From: Sphingomonas paucimobilis NBRC 13935
Lineage (GTDB): Bacteria > Pseudomonadota > Alphaproteobacteria > Sphingomonadales > Sphingomonadaceae
Direction of reading: 5' to 3'
Length of the DNA stretch: 64,000 nt
NCBI RefSeq assembly: GCF_000739895.2
Contig: NZ_BBJS01000014.1
Coordinates: forward strand, 1-64,000
The notes under the pieces are model-generated. The model searched no databases. It saw only the letters and a program-made list of their open reading frames with translations, and was not told the origin of the DNA. The translations under genes were made by a program, and so were the position numbers. The stretch's first letter is position 1. Every line of letters begins with the position of its first letter. Shown in pieces: positions 1 to 7,351 of the stretch.

Positions 1-32
1 GGGGAGGAATAGCTTCCGACCGAACGTGTCGA

Positions 33-1094
33 TCAGGCGTCGACCGTGATCACGCCGCGTCGGATTTGATCCAGCTCGATGCTTTCGAACAGGGCTTGGA
101 AATTGCCGTTGCCAAAGCCTTCATTGCCCTTGCGCTGGATGATCTCGAAGAAGATCGGGCCGACCATATTCTCGGTGAAGATCTGGAGCAGGATGCCCTC
201 TTCGCCGACATTGCCGTCGATCAGGATACGGTTGCGCTTCAACCGATCCAGATCCTCGCCATGGCCCGGCACGCGCTTGTCGACCAGTTCGTAATAGGTC
301 TCGATCGTATCCTGCAACCGCACGCCGCGCGCGCGCAGCTTTTCGACCGTCTCGTAAATATTTTCGGTGGTCAGTGCGAGGTGCTGGATGCCTTCGCCAT
401 TATATTCGCGAATGAATTCCTCGATCTGGCTCTTCTCGTCCTGGCTCTCGTTAAGGGGGATGCGGATCGCCTTATCGGGGGCGATCATCGCCTGGCTGAA
501 CAGGCCGGTCGCCTTGCCCTTGATGTCGAAATACTTCTGCTCCTCGAAGCCGAACAGCTTGGAATAGAAGCCCGACCAGGTCCGCATCTCGCCGCGACGG
601 ACATTGTGCGTGAGGTGGTCGAGCAGATCGAGCCCGACATTATTCTCGGCCTCGGCCTGCTGCCAGCCTTGGACCTCGTTCCAGTCGGCAAAAAGGTCGC
701 CGCCCGCCTTGACGAGATAGAGATAACTGCCGCCAATCCCTTCGATGGCCTTGGCATCGGGTGTCAGGCAACCGCGCGTCGCATCGACGGGGCTCGCGCC
801 GCCCATGACCGCGTGATCGAACGCCTCCGCCGGGTCGGCGACGTAAAAGCCCATGCCGCTGGCCGATGGGCCGTGCTCGGCACGGAAATCGGCAGCTTGG
901 CCTTCGGCCTCGGCATTCAGGAGCAGCGTGATACGCCCCTGCTTGTAACGGGTGATGGCTTTCTCGGGATGACGATGGGTGGGGACGAAGCCCATCGCGT
1001 CGAACTGTCGGGCTAGCATATCGGGTTCGGGGGTGGTGAACTCGCAAAAGGCGAAGCCGTCCAGGCCCAGCGGATTGTTCGGGGTGGTTGCCAT
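33..1094 (-). CDS. hpd: 4-hydroxyphenylpyruvate dioxygenase
   Basis: Non-haem Fe(II) enzyme that turns 4-hydroxyphenylpyruvate into homogentisate in tyrosine catabolism; cytoplasmic. The 353-residue product has the two vicinal-oxygen-chelate halves of the family. The three iron-ligand regions are visible in the C-terminal half: LDHLTHNV (His), GIQHLALTT (His) and FFEIIQRKG (Glu). The length is normal for bacterial HPPD. I chose the ATG at 1094 because AGGAG lies about 9 bases upstream; an in-frame TTG three codons earlier is less likely. It is divergent from a MarR-type gene 63 bases away, which probably controls it. No homogentisate dioxygenase gene is next to it in the window. Confidence 0.96.
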   Translation of the reverse strand: MATTPNNPLGLDGFAFCEFTTPEPDMLARQFDAMGFVPTHRHPEKAITRYKQGRITLLLNAEAEGQAADFRAEHGPSASGMGFYVADPAEAFDHAVMGGASPVDATRGCLTPDAKAIEGIGGSYLYLVKAGGDLFADWNEVQGWQQAEAENNVGLDLLDHLTHNVRRGEMRTWSGFYSKLFGFEEQKYFDIKGKATGLFSQAMIAPDKAIRIPLNESQDEKSQIEEFIREYNGEGIQHLALTTENIYETVEKLRARGVRLQDTIETYYELVDKRVPGHGEDLDRLKRNRILIDGNVGEEGILLQIFTENMVGPIFFEIIQRKGNEGFGNGNFQALFESIELDQIRRGVITVDA

Positions 1095-1113
1095 GACGTC
1101 CAACTCCTGATCC

Positions 1114-1129
1114 AGTAACGTTGGTGACT
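1114..1129. promoter_or_regulatory. Candidate MarR operator between hpd and the MarR gene
   Basis: An imperfect palindrome, AGTAAC-GTTG-GTGACT (5 of 6 arm bases pair), lies in the 63-base gap between the divergent hpd and MarR genes. MarR dimers usually bind such short palindromes over their own divergent promoters. The sequence shows the symmetry; binding is inferred. Confidence 0.33.
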
Positions 1130-1157
1130 AAATCGCAGACCGGAGAATTGGTGTCAA

Positions 1158-1628
1158 ATGTTACGATCTCGCGAATTGCGGCTTGATGCCTTCCTTCCCT
1201 ACCGTCTGTCGATTACCTCGAATTTGGTTAGCGACCATATCGCCAGCGCCTATCAAAAGCTTTTCGGGCTTACGATTCCGGAGTGGCGGCTGATCGCGAT
1301 CGTCGCGGAGGAGGGGGCGGTCGCCCAATCGGCGGCGTGCGAGCGAAGCCGGATGGATAAGGTCACGGTCTCCCGCGCGGCGATCGCCATGGTCGGCCGC
1401 GGGCTGATGGCGCGCACGGCGCATGAGGGCGACCGGCGCTCCCATCTGCTTGTCCTGACCGAAGCTGGCCGAGAATTATACGCAGATGTGTCTCCCAAGG
1501 CATTAGAACTGGAAGAACAATTGTTCGAGGGTTTCAAGCCGGAGGAGCTGGAGGCCTTTGTCGCGATGCTCCGCCGGATCGATGCCGTTGCGCTGTCGCT
1601 CCGCGATCAGCCCAAGATCGAGCGATAA
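1158..1628 (+). CDS. MarR family transcriptional regulator
   Basis: A 156-residue winged-helix regulator. The MarR core is readable: an N-terminal dimerisation helix, then LTIPEWRLIAIVAEEG, the recognition region SRMDKVTVSRAAIAMVGRGL, and the wing with the D-R-R-S motif typical of MarR (EGDRRSHLLVLTEAGRE). It is divergent from hpd, so it probably senses an aromatic intermediate and controls tyrosine degradation. The start ATG at 1158 has GGAG about 11 bases upstream. Its last 22 bases overlap the convergent glycosyltransferase gene. The ligand cannot be read from the sequence. Confidence 0.9.
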   Translation: MLRSRELRLDAFLPYRLSITSNLVSDHIASAYQKLFGLTIPEWRLIAIVAEEGAVAQSAACERSRMDKVTVSRAAIAMVGRGLMARTAHEGDRRSHLLVLTEAGRELYADVSPKALELEEQLFEGFKPEELEAFVAMLRRIDAVALSLRDQPKIER

Positions 1629-2614
1629 AGCGCGAAATACTCGTCGGCCATCCGATCGACGGAGAAGCGGGTTGCGGCGGCTTTGCGACAGGCGGCACGG
1701 TCGATTTCGCCGATACGCTCTATCGCCGCTATGGCCTCATCCACATTGTCGACCAGAAAGCCGGTGACGCCGTCGTCGATCAGCTCCGCCATCGATCCCC
1801 GCCGGATCGCGATGACGGGGGTGCCGCATGCCATCGCCTCGACCACCGACAGGCCGAAAGGTTCGTCGAAATTGATGAGGTGGAGCAAGGCGCGGGCCCG
1901 ACCCAGCGTCGCCGTCCGTTCCGCACCACCGACAGGGCCGCGATAGACGATGCGATCGCCATCGACATAGGGCGCGACCTCTCGCTCCCAATAACCCTGG
2001 TCCTGGACGATCCCGGCCATGATCAGCCGCCGTCCGCTGGCCTGCGCGGCCGTGATGGCCTCGGCCGCACCTTTGTCGGGATGGATGCGACCAAAAAAGA
2101 GGAGATTATCATGACCTTCTGAATCAAAAGGAAATTGTTCGATCGGGATGCCGTGATGGATCGTGGCCGCATAGCGAAGACGCGGATGGCGGTCGGCATC
2201 GGAGATCGCCACATAATGAACCCGATCCTGATAGGGTTCGTACATCGGCATGATCCGTTCCGACGAAAAGCCGTGGATGGTCGTCACCATCGGCGTATCG
2301 ACCAGCCGGGAAAAGGCGTGGGCCGGAAAATCTGCCTGGTTATGGATCAGATCGAATTCGCCGGCACGTTCGAAGACGGTGGCGAGATGCCGCATCTCCC
2401 AGACCTTGGCATCGACCGATGGGTCTTCCGAATAGGCGGCCGGCACCGGACCGGCCAGCGTGGCATTGGTGATGCTGTCCTGCGTTGCGAACAGGGTGAC
2501 ATCGACGCCGCGTGCCACCAACGCTTCGGTCAGCAGGCTGGTGACCAACTCCCAGGGGCCATAGGCGCGGGGCGGGGTCCGCCACGCGATCGGGGCAATC
2601 ATCGCGATCTTCAT
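1607..2614 (-). CDS. Glycosyltransferase family 4 protein
   Basis: A 335-residue GT-B fold transferase that moves a sugar from a nucleotide donor; cytoplasmic. The N-terminal half starts MKIAMIAPIAWRTPP with the glycine-containing acceptor loop. The C-terminal half has the GT4 E-x7-E motif EPFGLSVVEAMACGTPVIA and a donor-site segment FGRIHPDKG. The start ATG overlaps the stop of the upstream GH13 gene as ATGA, so it is the third gene of a GH130-GH13-GT4 operon. The acceptor is unknown; the context suggests an oligosaccharide or glycoside made or turned over together with the two hydrolases. The 3' end overlaps the convergent MarR gene by 22 bases. Confidence 0.9.
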   Translation of the reverse strand: MKIAMIAPIAWRTPPRAYGPWELVTSLLTEALVARGVDVTLFATQDSITNATLAGPVPAAYSEDPSVDAKVWEMRHLATVFERAGEFDLIHNQADFPAHAFSRLVDTPMVTTIHGFSSERIMPMYEPYQDRVHYVAISDADRHPRLRYAATIHHGIPIEQFPFDSEGHDNLLFFGRIHPDKGAAEAITAAQASGRRLIMAGIVQDQGYWEREVAPYVDGDRIVYRGPVGGAERTATLGRARALLHLINFDEPFGLSVVEAMACGTPVIAIRRGSMAELIDDGVTGFLVDNVDEAIAAIERIGEIDRAACRKAAATRFSVDRMADEYFALYRSILG

Positions 2615-4206
2615 GCGGCGGCGTCGACTTTCAGGATCAGCCCCTCATCGGGACGCAGGATGGAAGGAGCGGTGTCAGCCAATGGCCCCGGCAGGGTGGA
2701 AAGGAGAGGTCGCGCCACCGGCAGGTCGACCATGGCAGGAGCGTGGCTCAGATTCAGTGCAACGACGAAGCGCTCGCCATCCTGTTCACGCTCATAAGCC
2801 AATACGTCACCCTCCACCTCAAGCAGCTTTATGTAGCCAGTGGCCAAGGCGGGGGTCGCACGCCTCAGCGCCAGCAATTGGCGATGAAGCGAAAGTATCG
2901 AGGCGGGATCGTCGCGCTCGGCGGCAACGTTTTGATGTTCCCAACCGGCCCCCAAAGGCAGCCAGGGCTCACCTTGGGTAAAGCCGGCCTGTGGGCTATC
3001 GTCCCATGGCATCGGCGTGCGGACGGGATCGCGTCCCAAGCCCAAACCCGGCTCCCGCAATTCGCGTGGATCACGGACCCGGTCGAGAGGAATGACCCCA
3101 TTTTCCAATCCCAGTTCGTCGCCATAATAAAGCGTCGGCGTGCCGCGGAGCGTCAGCAGTAGCATCGCCGCGACACGGGCTTGGGCCGCGCCTCGCTTGG
3201 TCGCGCTACGCGGTCGGTCATGGTTGCCCAATACCCAATTGGGCCAGCCGCCGGGGGGCAAGGCCGCTTCATATTCGGCAATCATCCGCGCCAGGCTGCG
3301 CGCCTGCCATGGGGCGTCGATCAACTGGAAGTTGAAGGGCAGGTGCACCCCTTCGCCCTCAAGGCCATAATAGCGCATCAGCCGTTCGACCGGCAGGTAG
3401 ATCTCGCCGATCAGAACCCGCTCATCCCCTTCACGACCAAAGGCATCCGCGATGGCGCGCATATCGGCGGTGATGTCATGCACTTCGGGCTGATCGGTCG
3501 AGTGATGCTGAAACACCCGATTCATCTCCCCGGTGGTGGGGTCCCAATCGGGGTTGATCGGATTGTCGGGAAATTCGGCGTGCTTGACGATGTGCCACAG
3601 GACGTCGATCCGAAACCCATCCACGCCACGCGCGAACCAGAAGCGCAGCACGTCGAGCATGGCGGCACGCACCTCGGGGTTGCGCCAGTTGAGATCGGGC
3701 TGTTCCTTCAGGAAGGCATGGTAATAATATTGGCCGCTGGGCGCGTCATAGGTCCAGGCCGGGCCACCAAAGTCGCTGATCCAATTATTGGGCGGGCCAC
3801 CATCGGGGGCCGGGTCGCGCCAGATATACCAATCGCGCTTGGAATTCTCACGGGACGAGCGGCTCTCGATAAACCAGGGATGCTGGTCCGAGCTATGGTT
3901 GGGAACGAAATCGAGCAGGACTTTCAGGCCGCGCGTATGGGCAGAGGCCAGAAGCGAGCCGAAATCGGCCAGCGTTCCGAAGCGTGGATCGATCCCGCAA
4001 TAATCCGCCACGTCATAACCGAAATCCGCCATAGGTGACGGAAATATCGGGGATAACCAGATCGCATCCACGCCCAGATCGACCAGATAGTCGAGCCTCG
4101 CTTCGATCCCGCGAAGGTCGCCGATGCCGTCGCCATCGCTGTCCTGAAACGACCAGGGATAGATCTGATAGAGCACGGCCGATTGCCACCAGGGCACGGC
4201 GCTCAT
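2611..4206 (-). CDS. GH13 alpha-glucosidase / alpha-amylase family enzyme
   Basis: A 531-residue retaining glycosidase of family GH13, oligo-1,6-glucosidase/alpha-glucosidase type, with no signal peptide. The conserved regions appear in order: region I DFVPNHSSDQHPWF, region V QPDLNW (the alpha-glucosidase signature), region II GFRIDVLWH with the Asp nucleophile, region III LIGEIY with the Glu acid/base, and region IV VLGNHDRPR with the transition-state Asp. The ATG at 4206 forms an ATGA overlap with the GH130 stop; an upstream in-frame GTG at 4242 would overlap GH130 more deeply and is less likely. Probable substrates are short alpha-glucosides. It sits between GH130 and GT4 genes. Confidence 0.93.
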   Translation of the reverse strand: MSAVPWWQSAVLYQIYPWSFQDSDGDGIGDLRGIEARLDYLVDLGVDAIWLSPIFPSPMADFGYDVADYCGIDPRFGTLADFGSLLASAHTRGLKVLLDFVPNHSSDQHPWFIESRSSRENSKRDWYIWRDPAPDGGPPNNWISDFGGPAWTYDAPSGQYYYHAFLKEQPDLNWRNPEVRAAMLDVLRFWFARGVDGFRIDVLWHIVKHAEFPDNPINPDWDPTTGEMNRVFQHHSTDQPEVHDITADMRAIADAFGREGDERVLIGEIYLPVERLMRYYGLEGEGVHLPFNFQLIDAPWQARSLARMIAEYEAALPPGGWPNWVLGNHDRPRSATKRGAAQARVAAMLLLTLRGTPTLYYGDELGLENGVIPLDRVRDPRELREPGLGLGRDPVRTPMPWDDSPQAGFTQGEPWLPLGAGWEHQNVAAERDDPASILSLHRQLLALRRATPALATGYIKLLEVEGDVLAYEREQDGERFVVALNLSHAPAMVDLPVARPLLSTLPGPLADTAPSILRPDEGLILKVDAAA

Positions 4207-5318
4207 CGGACGCGATCCTTGGGCAAGCGGGTCATCCGGCACGCCAGATCGGCTTCGCCACTGGCGATCAGATAATGATCGCCAAGGTCGACGATGCCGG
4301 TGGAGAAGACCACCGGTGTCGGCAGATACATCTGATGGGCGATCGGCGCGGTCAGCGACGGATCGGCCTCCAGCAGGGGATGCTCGTCTTCGATCCGGAT
4401 GATCTTGGTCGGGTCATCGGCATCGAACAGCGCCCAGAAGCTGCGATAAATGCCGACGGACTCGCGACGCTCGACGCCGTGATACAGGGTCAGCCAGCCC
4501 TGATCGGTCAAAATCGGGGGTGTGCCGCCACCGACCTTCATCGCCGACTTCGAAGCCTTGCGGGCGCGGATGCCCGGCGCTTCGAGGGGCTTCCAATGCA
4601 GCCCGTCGGGTGAGGTGGCAAAATTGATCGATGGGCCGCCGATAAAGGGGCTGTCGTCCGGATAGGCGAAATAGACTTCACCCAGGGGGCGGGTCAGCGC
4701 CATGAAGCGCCCGCCGACCAGCCCTTCGAAGAACAGCATATCCTTGTTCTGATGGTCGAGAATGATCCCTGCCAGCCGATAATCGAGGCCGTTGTCGGAT
4801 ATATGCAATGTGGTCGAGTGGCGCTCGGCCGAGACCGAGCAGGTGGTCATATACCAGCGGTCGCCGATCCGGCTGATCCGGGCATCCTCGACGCCATAAT
4901 CCTGCCAGGTGGCGGCCGGCTCGATCGCCTTATCATAATGGACCGCGACAATGGCGCTACCGTCGGGCGACAGTTCGACCGGCAGCAACCATGACAGGGA
5001 GGTCAGGGCCAGAATGCGGTGCGCCGCGCCCCGGATCGCGAATTGCCGGGGATCGGTCATGTCGACCTGATCGACGGGATAGCGGTCCAGTGTATAGCTT
5101 CCGCGATCCCAACGGATCGCACGGACATGGCCGCCGTCGATCGGCTCGGACAGGGCCTCGGCAATGCGGACTATCAATAGCAGATTGCCGTTCGGCAATT
5201 GCGTCATGCCGGGATTGAAGGCCCCCAAAACGAAGGTGGGTTGGGCAATGCCCCGGCGAAGCGGCGACCGGGACAGATCGACATCATCGGGGCAGAAGAT
5301 CAGGTGGTCGTCGGACAT
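4203..5318 (-). CDS. Glycoside hydrolase family 130 protein
   Basis: A 371-residue five-bladed propeller protein of family GH130, whose known members are mostly phosphorylases (some hydrolases) of beta-mannosides. The N-terminal signature RRGIAQPTFVLGAFNPGMTQLPNG, split here only as recognisable blocks (AFNPG, then LLLIVR), and later VEDARIS and GGGTPPILT-type segments fit the family. It has no signal peptide, so it acts in the cytoplasm. ATG at 5318 was preferred over a GTG two codons earlier. It is the first gene of the GH130-GH13-GT4 operon, 37 bases downstream of the TetR gene on the same strand. The exact substrate cannot be read. Confidence 0.85.
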   Translation of the reverse strand: MSDDHLIFCPDDVDLSRSPLRRGIAQPTFVLGAFNPGMTQLPNGNLLLIVRIAEALSEPIDGGHVRAIRWDRGSYTLDRYPVDQVDMTDPRQFAIRGAAHRILALTSLSWLLPVELSPDGSAIVAVHYDKAIEPAATWQDYGVEDARISRIGDRWYMTTCSVSAERHSTTLHISDNGLDYRLAGIILDHQNKDMLFFEGLVGGRFMALTRPLGEVYFAYPDDSPFIGGPSINFATSPDGLHWKPLEAPGIRARKASKSAMKVGGGTPPILTDQGWLTLYHGVERRESVGIYRSFWALFDADDPTKIIRIEDEHPLLEADPSLTAPIAHQMYLPTPVVFSTGIVDLGDHYLIASGEADLACRMTRLPKDRVR

Positions 5319-5355
5319 CGCCACGCCAACGTCTGCTCTTGCGTCCCGTTCCGCC

Positions 5356-5994
5356 TCATCGTGCGGTGGCGACCTTCAAGAAGACGGACCAGCGATGCTC
5401 GAAGAAACTGTCGGCATCCAGGCCGCCAAAGGGGTCGGGCAAGTCGAACTGCAACCGCCGGCTGGGACCGTCGAGCATATCGGCCAACAGGTTGAACAGG
5501 CTCTGCGCCGGTTCGTCGCCCCGCAATTCCCCGGCCTCCTGCGCTTCGCGAACACAGGCGACGATCGGATCGCACAACACCCGGTCCCACGTTGCGAATC
5601 GTTCGCGCAATTCTTCGGAAAATACAGACTCGGATGTCATGAATGCCATGAAACGAACGGAGTCCGGCTCTACGCAAAAAAGAAAAAAACGCCGTGCGGC
5701 GAAGCGCAGGCGATCCAACGGGCTGTGGCCTGTGCCATCCTCATCCATCGCCTGACGCAGCCGGTCCAGGTCGCGCGTGACGACCGCGTCCAGCAGGGCC
5801 ATCTTGCCGGTATAGCGCCGATAGATAGTATGCTTGCTAACCCCAACAGATAGCGCGAGTTCTTCCATCGAAGTGCCTTCGATGCCGCGTCGGCAAAAGG
5901 CTTCGCGCGCGCCCGATAGGATGATGTCGTCGATATGCTGCGCCTGCTCCCGCGTGGGGCGCCCTGCGCTTCTCTTGATGGTGGTGGTCGCCAT
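5356..5994 (-). CDS. TetR/AcrR family regulator, probable efflux repressor
   Basis: A 212-residue regulator. The N-terminal helix-turn-helix is clear: AREAFCRRGIEGTSMEEL, then ALSVGVSKHTIYRRY and the following K-x-x-L. The C-terminal half is an AefR-like ligand domain. The start at 5994 has AAGGG six bases upstream. It is divergent from the RND efflux operon, the usual position of a pump repressor such as AcrR or SmeT, so I infer that it represses the pump and itself. It also lies 37 bases upstream of the GH130 gene and could be cotranscribed with it. Confidence 0.92.
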   Translation of the reverse strand: MATTTIKRSAGRPTREQAQHIDDIILSGAREAFCRRGIEGTSMEELALSVGVSKHTIYRRYTGKMALLDAVVTRDLDRLRQAMDEDGTGHSPLDRLRFAARRFFLFCVEPDSVRFMAFMTSESVFSEELRERFATWDRVLCDPIVACVREAQEAGELRGDEPAQSLFNLLADMLDGPSRRLQFDLPDPFGGLDADSFFEHRWSVFLKVATAR

Positions 5995-6085
5995 GGAGGC
6001 CCTTTTGCGGCGTGTAAGGCAGGACGTCAAATTTAATTGGACTTAGTCGTTGCTTTTTTGCAGGTGCGAGCTAGACGAAATGCTG

Positions 6086-6101
6086 ATGACTTAAACGTCA
6101 T
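6086..6101. promoter_or_regulatory. Candidate TetR-type operator ahead of the efflux operon
   Basis: A perfect 5-base inverted repeat, ATGAC-TTAAAC-GTCAT, lies in the gap between the divergent TetR gene and the efflux operon. Its position just before the adaptor start would suit repression. Short palindromes occur by chance, so this is only a candidate. Confidence 0.3.
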
Positions 6102-6123
6102 GTGGTTCAGGGAGTTTCTCGGC

Positions 6124-7332
6124 GTGGCCAAATTTTTCGTTCCTGGGTCGTCGCTTGCGATGGCGCTTGCATTGGCGGCGTGCGGTCAAGGCGATCAGCA
6201 GCAACAGGCTGCGCCCCCGCCACCGCTGGTGACGGCAATCACCGTCCAATCCACCGCGGTGCCGAACATCATCGAGCTGCCCGGCCGAATCGAGGCGATT
6301 CGCACGGCCGAGGTGCGGGCGCGGACCGATGGTATCGTCGAGGCGCGCTTGTATCGCGAAGGCACCGACGTGGCCGAGGGACAGCCGCTGTTCCGCATCG
6401 ACCAGCGGGATTACCGCGCGCAGGTGCAGCAGGCACAGGCGGCGCTGGCCCGGGCCGAGGCGGCGCGGGTCAATGCGGCGTCGATCGTCCGCCGTTATCA
6501 GCCGCTGGTGTCCGAACGCGCGGTCAGCGCGCAGGAGTTCGATGCGGCGCAGGCCACGCTGCGTCAGGCGGATGCGAGCGTTGCCGATGCGCGCGCCGCC
6601 TTGTCGCGTGCGCAGTTGCAGCTCAGCTACACCATCGTCCGGGCGCCGATCGCCGGCCGGGTCGGCCGTGCGCAGGTGACCGAAGGCGCGCTGGTCAGCG
6701 CGACCCAGGCGACTCCGCTGACCCAGGTCGACCAGATGTCGCCCATCTATGCGGTCTTCACTCAGTCCAACGCGGCGCTGAGCGAACTGATCAGCCAGGC
6801 CCGTTCCGGCGGGTTGGCGCTGCCCAATTTGTCGCAGATCACGGTTCGCCTGACGCTGGAGGACGGGACCGAATATGGGCCGGCGGGGCAGATCGACTTT
6901 GCCGGCCAGACCGTCGATCCCACGACCGGCAGCCAGCAGTTGCGGGCTCGCTTCCCGAACCCGAACCGCATGTTGCTGCCCGGCCAGTTCGTGCGTGCGC
7001 ATGTGACGGCCGGGACGATCCGCGACGGGATTTCGGTGCCGCAGCGCGCGGTGCAGCTAAGCAACCAGGCCGCCTCGGTGATGGTGGTCGACGGATCGGG
7101 CACGATCCAGGCACGGCCGATTACCCTGGGCGGCCAGGTGGGCAGCAACTGGGTGGTCCTCTCGGGCCTCAAGCCCGGCGAAAAGGTGGTGACCGAGGGC
7201 TGGCAGAAGGTTCAGCCGGGCCAGAAGGTCCGCGTCCAAGGCGCCGATCAGGCCGGCGGCCGGCCGGACGCACCCGCCAATGGGCAACGGGCACAGGGCC
7301 AAGCGGGCGGCCAGCCCGCCGCTGGTCGCTGA
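6124..7332 (+). CDS. RND efflux periplasmic adaptor (membrane fusion lipoprotein)
   Basis: About 402 residues; links the inner-membrane RND pump to the outer-membrane channel. It has a lipoprotein signal ending LALAAC-G, then the biotinyl-lipoyl halves (RTAEVRARTDGIVEARLYREG and the later YTIVRAPIAGRVGRAQV) flanking a long coiled-coil hairpin rich in Ala/Gln (about residues 100-165), then beta-barrel and membrane-proximal domains. The tail is low-complexity Gln/Gly/Ala. I favour GTG at 6124 because AGGGAG lies 9 bases upstream and it gives a compact lipoprotein signal; ATG at 6100 (8 residues longer) is the alternative. First gene of the adaptor-pump-channel operon; AcrA/MexA family. Confidence 0.94.
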   Translation: MAKFFVPGSSLAMALALAACGQGDQQQQAAPPPPLVTAITVQSTAVPNIIELPGRIEAIRTAEVRARTDGIVEARLYREGTDVAEGQPLFRIDQRDYRAQVQQAQAALARAEAARVNAASIVRRYQPLVSERAVSAQEFDAAQATLRQADASVADARAALSRAQLQLSYTIVRAPIAGRVGRAQVTEGALVSATQATPLTQVDQMSPIYAVFTQSNAALSELISQARSGGLALPNLSQITVRLTLEDGTEYGPAGQIDFAGQTVDPTTGSQQLRARFPNPNRMLLPGQFVRAHVTAGTIRDGISVPQRAVQLSNQAASVMVVDGSGTIQARPITLGGQVGSNWVVLSGLKPGEKVVTEGWQKVQPGQKVRVQGADQAGGRPDAPANGQRAQGQAGGQPAAGR

Positions 7333-7351
7333 TCGCCGGGGAACGCATCAC

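Noticed and set aside
66-1016. Plus-strand open frame of 316 codons antisense to hpd
   Set aside because: Shadow of hpd; no family marks, low-complexity composition, and hpd is unambiguous.
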